Positions 53,701 to 62,700 of a DNA stretch of 64,000 bases are shown piece after piece. The notes under the pieces were generated by a model. That model was given only the letters and a program-made list of their open reading frames with translations, ran no database searches and was not told the origin of the DNA. Origin of the DNA: Siphonodentalium dalli (taxonomy: Eukaryota > Mollusca > Scaphopoda > Gadilida > Siphonodentaliidae); NCBI GenBank assembly GCA_032622095.1, contig CP136061.1, positions 122,524,754 to 122,588,753 of the forward strand, in the 5' to 3' direction. Each line of letters opens with the position of its first letter. The stretch's first letter is position 1. The position numbers and the translations under genes are program-made.

Positions 53701-56700
53701 GCACTATGTAAGGCATCACTGCCTCCACACTACAGTCTCACAGTACTTAACACACAGGCACCAGGAACATCCCCTAAAGGTATGATGAACACAAGCCTTG
53801 AAATAGGGTGTCTGTCATTTTCAGAATGAGGTCCCCAGAGGGTGAATTTAGTGATGCTACCCCGCATAGCGGGCTAGCATCACCAAATTCACTCTCTGGG
53901 AACCTCATTCTGCTGAGGTGTAAGCAGAATGAGGTCCCCAGAGGGTGAATTTGGTGATGCTAGCCCGCTATGCAGGGTAGCATCACTAAATTCACCCTCT
54001 GGGGACCTCATTCTGCAAATGACAGACACCCTATTTCAAGGCTTGGATGAACATTCTATAACTAATTTGAAATCTTGAAAACAAAATGATTATGTCATCA
54101 CAAATCATGATGGATTTAATATATGATGTGCGTTGTAATAATTACTTGATTGATTTTCGAGCATAAATCTTAATTAACTGTGTTTGAAACCAAGTTTCTC
54201 TTATTGGATTACTTCTTTGCAAGAGTTTGATATTTTCTTGCATATATCAACTGCTAGCATTAAAAAGGTCATTTCAACTTTGTCATAGGTTTTGTGGGTT
54301 TTGAGAAATAAAATGATTAAATAACGATTTATTATGCAGTCCTCGACTGCAATAAGCAATGCCAGGAAGCACCGTGGCAACATGTATAATCTAACATGCC
54401 ACAGCATTAAATTTCCCATGGGACATTTTTCTTATTTTTGAGGGCTGATTATGTGAACAAAACTATACTGTTAGCTGGGTATAAATAATGACAGGTATTC
54501 CTGGTCAATGTGGATCTCATGATATGAGTTACGGCCCTTTTTAGTCTTATAATTTTACCATCTATTAACATTTATGGTTTCTGATCGATAACTCCAGTTT
54601 GAATCATTTGATCTGAACCAAAGTTGGTACGTGTATTTCACAGCTAAAGATTTTGGCCATGTTAAAATATGGGTTCCGTCCAATTATTTTTACATGAGTT
54701 ATGGTTCTTTTTCGACTTAGAATTTGACCGATTTCATAACATTTTGGTTTCTGACCGATAATTCCAGTTTGGATTGTTTTATCTGAACCAAAGCCGGTAT
54801 GTGTGTTTCCCAGATAAAACTACAGGCCAAATTCGAATAAAGGTTCTGTCCAATTATTTTCACATGAGTTACAGCCATTTTTCGACTTTGAATTTGACTG
54901 CATTTTGCCATTGAAATTAGGGGTATATCAGATATTCATTGTAAGCTCAAATTATTATTTTGTCTTGTGGTAGTACAATTCGAAATGGCTAAAAGGCATA
55001 TTTTGCCATGCTTGTTGAGATTTGTTTTTTGTCCAAACAGGTCTGATGCGAGTACCTAGTGGAGACCAGGCAACGCTGTCTAGTGAGTCAGTAGAGAGGA
55101 GTCAGGTGGTTGCCGTGGGAACACCTCTGCCGACTTCATCTCTGCCAGCAGGATCTCACCAGAGTGCTGTCATGGTCAGTATATCATCAACTTGTGTGTT
55201 GTAAAATTATTCAGCAAAATCTAATAAATATATTATGTCTTACCATCGATATTACGGGTATAGTCCCCAAATGAGTTGGTATAGTTTCTTCAGTTTGCAT
55301 CGGGAATTACATCCCACTGGGCAGTATACCCATGTAGTCAACTTCAAGCCATGTTTCAATTATTAATTATAATGGTTTTGATTATAGGGTCATGTCACTG
55401 GTACAGTTGTGGTAATAATAATAATAACATGAGTTTATCGGGCATTACGGTTCTATTAGTGGCCCTTCAGAAATGGTTAACAGCCCGTCAGCCTCAACTT
55501 CGTCTTGGGCCTCTAATAGGATGTTGGGCTGTTAATCATTTCCGTCAAGCCACTAATAAACGTAATGCCTCCAAAATCATGTTATTGTTATAATAATATA
55601 ATTAGGAGCTCAAAATCTTTGACTTTCATAAATTTTAAAGGTACTCAATCTGATCAGAGGGTCCCCATATCATCAAGATACAACAACAACAACATTTCTT
55701 CAAAATACACTTTAGTTATCAGAATCGATTAATTGCAACAAAATAATGCTAACCACTGTCAACTATGGTATCAAATTTTCCAAAACGTTTAATTTATTAC
55801 CATTTTGTTCAACGAAATATGGCCGTATTATCACTGGAGTATTAAAAAAATTTGGCCATATTACCACTTATTTTTAGAGTTATCCATCTTCATCCGCAAT
55901 TTTGTTCGAGACCGCCCGTTTGACGACGTGTTTCTTGGCCACAAACAATTGCACATCTCGAGAAATAACAAACTTCAAAAATTGATATCCGATCACTCTG
56001 AGCTTTGATAGGTGGGTTCCTCGATTCGAATCAAATATTTTTACCCCCGAAGCCAAAGAAATAGTAATTTAGGAGCGTTATTTTGGATAATACATCTTTA
56101 ATGAAAGATAAAATATCCAGTAAAATTTTTTAAGTCAAATAAATTTATTGGACTTTCAAAGCTGCTGGTGAAGAGCATTATTATTCTTTCCACTGATAAA
56201 GTATCCATTTCTAAGAGATTAACCCTTTCAGTGCCAGGGGCCGATCTCATCGGCCCTAATTTATGGTCTGTAAAATCGGCCCTAAAAAAGAAAAATATAT
56301 ATATATTTTTTTTGATTTTTAAAAAATTATTAAAATTGTAAAAAATTGTAAAAAATGATAACAAATGATGAAAAATTGTTAGGCCAATGCATTCTCTTAT
56401 ATATGCGAGGCGACCTATGGTCGACTCGCATATATAAGAGAATGCATTGGCACAGGGTATATGGGTAGATACAAAAATCGGACCTGGCACTCAAAGGGTT
56501 AATGCATGCTGTAGTAATAGCAATAATATTTTTCATGGCACTATGTGAGAAACTTAAGAATAAAACATGAAGTGATCGAGATTCTTACTTTCTCAAATTT
56601 GAAGTATATCAGCCTTTCGTCTCCCATTTACAGATAAGTTTGAACAACTTGAAGTGTCAGGTAATGTCGCAGAATGATGAAATTGCTTCTTTCACCCCTG

Positions 56701-59700
56701 AGCTTATTTGGCCTGTCTAGACCTATTCTTGTCCTTGGGTTTACTGTGTGCATTCAGCTATTGATAAGATCTTGAGTTTTATCAGCCCTTGTCAAGTGGT
56801 TCTACTTATTTGCTATGATGCTGTTAGGCCAAACTGATGCTGTTAAAAACATTTACCATTATTTTTTCTAAAGTTGTCATTTTCGTGGTGTTTGGCCAAT
56901 CTGAACTAATCGAGGAAAAGCCATTATGATTATAATACATTCAAAAACATATGTTATAATCTATACTAATAAAACATAATTTTGTTTGTTTGTTCATTTG
57001 TCTGCTTATATGCGACCAAACGGCTGGACCATCAGAGCTGAACATTTTTATATAGGGGTAATTTGTCTTTGGGAGTGTTATTACATAGGTCCCGTCCCGT
57101 TCACCTCAGATGTCTTAAAAGGGCACTAATAATTATTTTATATATATTTTGGCTAGAGGCGACCAAACGGTGGGATCCTTGGAGCTGAAAGTGTGTATAT
57201 ATGAGTAATTTGACTCGGGAATCTTATTAGATATGTCCCGTTGACCTCAGATGTCTTAAAAGGCCACTAATAATTAATGCTACTAAATAATTAATTATAT
57301 ACCCAAAATGGTTGCAATCTGGTCGGTGAAAATTGAAACATGGAGATAAATTGACCCATTGCGTTTCATGAGATGGTGCACAAAAGTAAAAAGATGTGGG
57401 GACTGTCATGGGATAGGTGCTGTTGATCTCAAATGACTTAAAGAGGCACTAATAATTAGCAAGAAAGAGCGTTTATTATCAACTTAAAAGATAGATGTAA
57501 CTGTAGAGAGTCATGCAATAGGTGCTGTTTATACCGGATGACTAATAATAATTTATATTGCATGCACTAGTACAGTTATTGTTGAAATATTTTTTAAGTA
57601 TTATATCTGTTCTTGAAAGCTTCATTCATGTAATGGCTTTTTTCGATTCGTTGAGATTAACCCTTTGGCGAGTAGAACGACATATATGTCGTCTATCGGT
57701 TGAGGAGTAGAACGACATATATGTCGTTTCAGGAAGTGTTATTTTACGTAGACATAACTTCAACAAATCATCTGATTTATAAATGATTTCTATAGGAGTT
57801 ATTTTGATTAACATAATGTTCCAAATGTATAAGTGCAATTGATGATGATAACACACATTAACAAAAAATGCACATAAATTAAAACAAATTATTGGGCCTT
57901 TTTGACCGAACTTGTTAATAATTATTGCTATGACGTTGACGTTAAATTTACTCATGACGTCATGTATATGACGTTACAGATACTCTCCAAAGGGTTAACC
58001 AAGCACCATGAAAGTGAAACCTTATAAAAATAAAATAGTACTTTTACTTAACAGCATCAGTTTGCTTTACAAGCTATTCAATAGGACCCACCAACATCAT
58101 AGCAAATTAGCAGGATCACTTGACCAGGGTTGTTTATATTGCCATATCTGTATGAAACCCAGATAACAATCTCATCCAAAATTGCTTACAGAATGTAAAA
58201 CCCTTATTTTCGGTATTTTTTCGTTACAAAACCTAATGTTAGTGAAAATACTGTGCTGTTAACACTTTCATGATGGGAGCTGTGCTGGTGCAGCTTTAAA
58301 GATCCTGTGCCAGTGCATTCTCTTATATATGCAAGTCTCCCATAGAGAGCTTGCATATATAAGAGAATGCACTAGCTTACAAGGTCAAGGTAAATGTTGT
58401 TAGGCCAATGTATTCTCTTATCTATGCGAGGCTCCTTATGGGAGACTCGCATATATAAGAGAATGCACTGGCACAGGGTTTTCGTAAAATTTCAGGAAGC
58501 TCCAATCATGGATGGGTTAAGCACAATGTCATGGCATTCTGCAGATACTAATTGTGTTATCAATCTTATATGGAGGGACGATTTCCAAAAAAATTGTAAC
58601 AATAAATATGCATGGTTTGTCAATACAAAATAAAAGTTGCATATGTGTTCCAACCATGTACATTACAAATAAGGTAATAAATTGTTTACAATTTCCCAGA
58701 ATGGTAAACATTTAATAAAGGCGTGAGATTAAAAAAGATCTTGTGAGTCTGCAAGGCCACAGTCTCAAAATGATTGATTAAATCAAATGATTTTATTCAA
58801 ATCACGATCACTAGGTAAAATTTTCCCAACGTGAATATTTTCGTACCAATCCAGTAAACCTAGGTAATAAAATAGAAATTTTGCTAACCTTGGTATCCAA
58901 AACCATGTGATAATGGGCACTTAAACTGAATAAGAGCGTGAAATGACTTAATAAATAAATGTAACCTCTGGTCCAAAGGTCATCAATATACATCTGTTTT
59001 AGTGATGTTCAGTTCTTTTTCATGCATGCACGTCTTTACTCTCAATGTTTAACACAACCTTGACATTCAGATCTTGTATGTGTGTGACTTCGCATCCAGG
59101 GAGAGGGTATATAACATGCATGTGAACAATCTTATAAATGAATGAATGGGAATCCATAGCAAATTATTCTGCCTGATTATGATGCAAGCCTTGAAATAGT
59201 GTGTCTCACATTTGCAGAATAAGGTCCCCAGAGGATGAATTTAGTGATGCTACCCCACATAGCAGGCTAGCATCAAAAATAAATTCACCCTCTGGGTACC
59301 TATTAATGTATTCTCCTATATATGGGAGGCTCCCTATAAGAGAATGCATTGACACATGGTTTTCCCAAAATTGTTTAGGAAGCTCCAACTGGTCATGAAA
59401 GGGTTAAAAAAAGAATATATAAAAAATGTATATATCTTTTCAATTTTCATAAATTACTGGTACTACAATCGCTTACCGGGATCTTTTTTACAAATGCTTA
59501 CCAAATGCACAACTATCTATATATCTATCTAGAATTACCTGTCAACTCCCCTTTCGGGTATTACAGACAGGGTCCAGGTCTCGACTGGTCGGTCCTTTGG
59601 TGGGCTACTCTAACCTACAGCCGGGTTCTTTAACGTGCACATAGTCACCCATGTACACGGGTCAGCCATTTCATATCGGCTCCCGATCCGACAGCGTACC

Positions 59701-62700
59701 GCACTCACGACAACATACCTGGACATGATGTCGCCGTGAAGGGAAGTCAGTTTTGTATTCGGATATATATTGTGTGATCACGAATGAGACTTTTCAGTCA
59801 TACAACGTGGTAATCTGACCAAGTTTGGATTTTTGTCAGAATACCCGACCGGGAATCAATCCCCAGACCTTTAGCACGAGAGACCAGTACGCTATCCACT
59901 CGGCCACTCGACAACTGGACATGACATCTTGAATAAACACCCTCTTTTCCTCGAGACTCCGAGAACTCATTCAGTGAACACCTGCCATTGCACACATTTA
60001 CCACTTTATGGAACACCTTAGAGGACGACATGACATTGCATCAAATTAGACACTTACTTAAAAAATGTATTACGAAAAGCATCATAAGCCGGTACTCTGA
60101 CAACGTAAAATGCACAAACAACGGATGCCCTGATTGCCTCCAATCCCCTACCTGATATTAATTAAAGACATTAAAATTATTAATTGGAACAAATGTACCT
60201 TAGCCTCATCCATCATATACTGCTCGACATCTAGAATTAAAATTAATCATCATTCAATCGCTTACGTCGAGTAGTAACCCTTCTTACACAATTTTGAAGC
60301 ATTGCAACATGCCCATTTATATATACCTGGTCTGTTCACGGCTTATCCTATTGTCATCTCATTTTTATTATTCTGACTCACCTCAAAGGGGATGGCAGGA
60401 AGACAGTCTGTTTGACTATAGCCATCTCATATTTATTATTCGGACCTCACCTCACAGGGGATGACAGGAAGACAGTCTGTTGGACTATAGCATCTCAAAT
60501 TTATTATTCGGACCTCACCTCAAAGGGGATGACAGGAAGACAGTCTGTTGGACTATAGCCATCTCATATTTTTTATTTGGACCTCACCTCAAAGGGGATG
60601 ACAGGAAGACAGTCTGTTGGACTATAGCCATCTCATATTTATTATTCGGACCTCACCTCAAAGGGGATGACAGGAAGAAAGTATGTTGGACTATAGCCAT
60701 CTCATATTTATTATTCGGACCTCACCTCATAGGGGATGACAGGAAGACAGTCTGCTGGACTAAACCAACCCCTCTCAATATACTACAGAAATGTGTTATT
60801 GTTTATTATATATGTATATCTTTATATTAGAAATAAATTATCCTATCCTATGCTAATGGAAGTATAGTTAGAGCCCTAAGAGTTACTCGTCCAAAGGTTA
60901 TTATTGTACACACTAATGGAACATTTGTAACTTTTCACTGATTACCTGACATTATTTGTCCCCTGAAAATTAATTTCGGGGGACGATAGAAATCAGGTCT
61001 GTGCATCCGTCTGATCTGGGCATAAGCGCAATAACTCAAACAAATATTAACAATTTCAATAATTTTTTGTTTATGAGTTGGTTGCCAACATATCTCGGAC
61101 GAGTTCGAAAACCAGTTTTGTCCAATTTTTCTTACCTGAATTTTGTCTTTAATTTGACGATTTCTTGCCATTTTTTTGTCTTAAGTGCAATAACTAAAAC
61201 AAATATTAACTTATTTCAATAATTTTTGGTTGCCACAATATCTAGGACGATTTCAATAACCAGTTTCATCTGATTTTTCTTACCTAAGTTATGCCTCTTA
61301 GTTTGACGTTTTCTCGCCATTTTTTGGTCATAAGCGCAACAACTCGAACAAATATTTCAATAACACTGCCAATCTCGGAGTTAGCCACCTTGGAGTTAGC
61401 CATCTTGGAGTTAGCCACGGTTTCGGGGGACACTGTGGTCGCCGACCTTTTATTTATGATTGCATGTTATGTCTATGTATAGAAGAATTGCATGAGATTT
61501 TACGTCAGTACTTAGTATAGGTATGTTGCATCAAGATGGTTAAGGGAGTACAAGCGGCTGAGCAATCTGAACAAGCGTTAGAAGGTGAATTATATCATGT
61601 CATGTTAGATCACAATCTTAACCCTTTCTATATTAAATACTCATTGACGAGTAGTTATCTCTTAGGAAATGTTCAGATAATACGTTCATCAAGCGACCAT
61701 ATCTGAACATTTCCCACCAATGAATATTAATCATTCTGATCTTGTAGTATCTGTCATCGTCTTTTATCATTTGAACACCCCTCCAAATGAATAATAGGCT
61801 GTTCCCATGTATACTTTTATAACTGAACGGGAGATTTCATTTAGTATAGAAAGGGTTAATTCAGTAACAATGAAGCAACCACTTGCTGAAGATGTCACTT
61901 GCCGTAAAATGAAGGTAGAACAGGAGGAAACATTTTATGTCCTATCGAGAGCTTAACCCTTCCAAGACTGGAGCTTCCTGAAATTGTGCAAAAAAAACCT
62001 TGTGCCAATGCATTCCCTTATATATGCGAGTCTCCCATACTGAGCCTCTCATATATAAGAGAATACATTGTCCTAACAATATTTACATTGGCCTTGTAAG
62101 CCAGTGCATTCTGTTATATATGCGAGGCTCCCTTGGGGAGACTCGCATATATAAGAGAATGCACTAGCACAGGGTATTTATTGCTGCACTAGCACAGCTC
62201 CCATCATGAAAGGGTTAAAGATCTTTTCCCAGAACTTCTTCTGACAACAACAGCAAAATAGCTATGAGACTCGTTTTTAAGCCACATTTGCATTGTTATT
62301 CTCAAAAAATAAGAAAACACACACAGAGACAAATATTTCATGAAACAGTGTTTTAACCCTTCGACGACTAGAGCTTCCTGACATTTTCTGAAAACACTGT
62401 GCCAATGCATTCTATTATATATGTGAATCTCCCATAGGGAGCCTTGCATATATAAGAGATTGTATTGGCCTTACAATATTTACATTGATGAAAGTCATTG
62501 CATTCTCTTATATATGCGAGGCTCCCTATGGGAGACTCGCATATATAAGAGAATGCACTGGCACAGGAACTTTAATGCTGCATCAGCGCGCCTCCCATCA
62601 TGAAAGGGTTAAAAGATAAATTTTCAATTGAAAAATATGCACAAATTACAACTGAACAGTGTAACATTCTAAAAAAGCTGCATTTACTGTTCCAGTTTGT

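Noticed and set aside
55351-55593. 80-codon plus-strand frame after MON2 exon 15
   Set aside because: It covers a palindromic repeat and has no match to MON2 or any domain I know.
59845-59912. Functional tRNA gene on the minus strand
   Set aside because: A- and B-box-like segments are present but the stems do not pair well and a SINE body follows; it is a SINE head.
60345-60766. Possible CRISPR-like array (69-bp repeats)
   Set aside because: Whole units repeat without spacers; this is a minisatellite.
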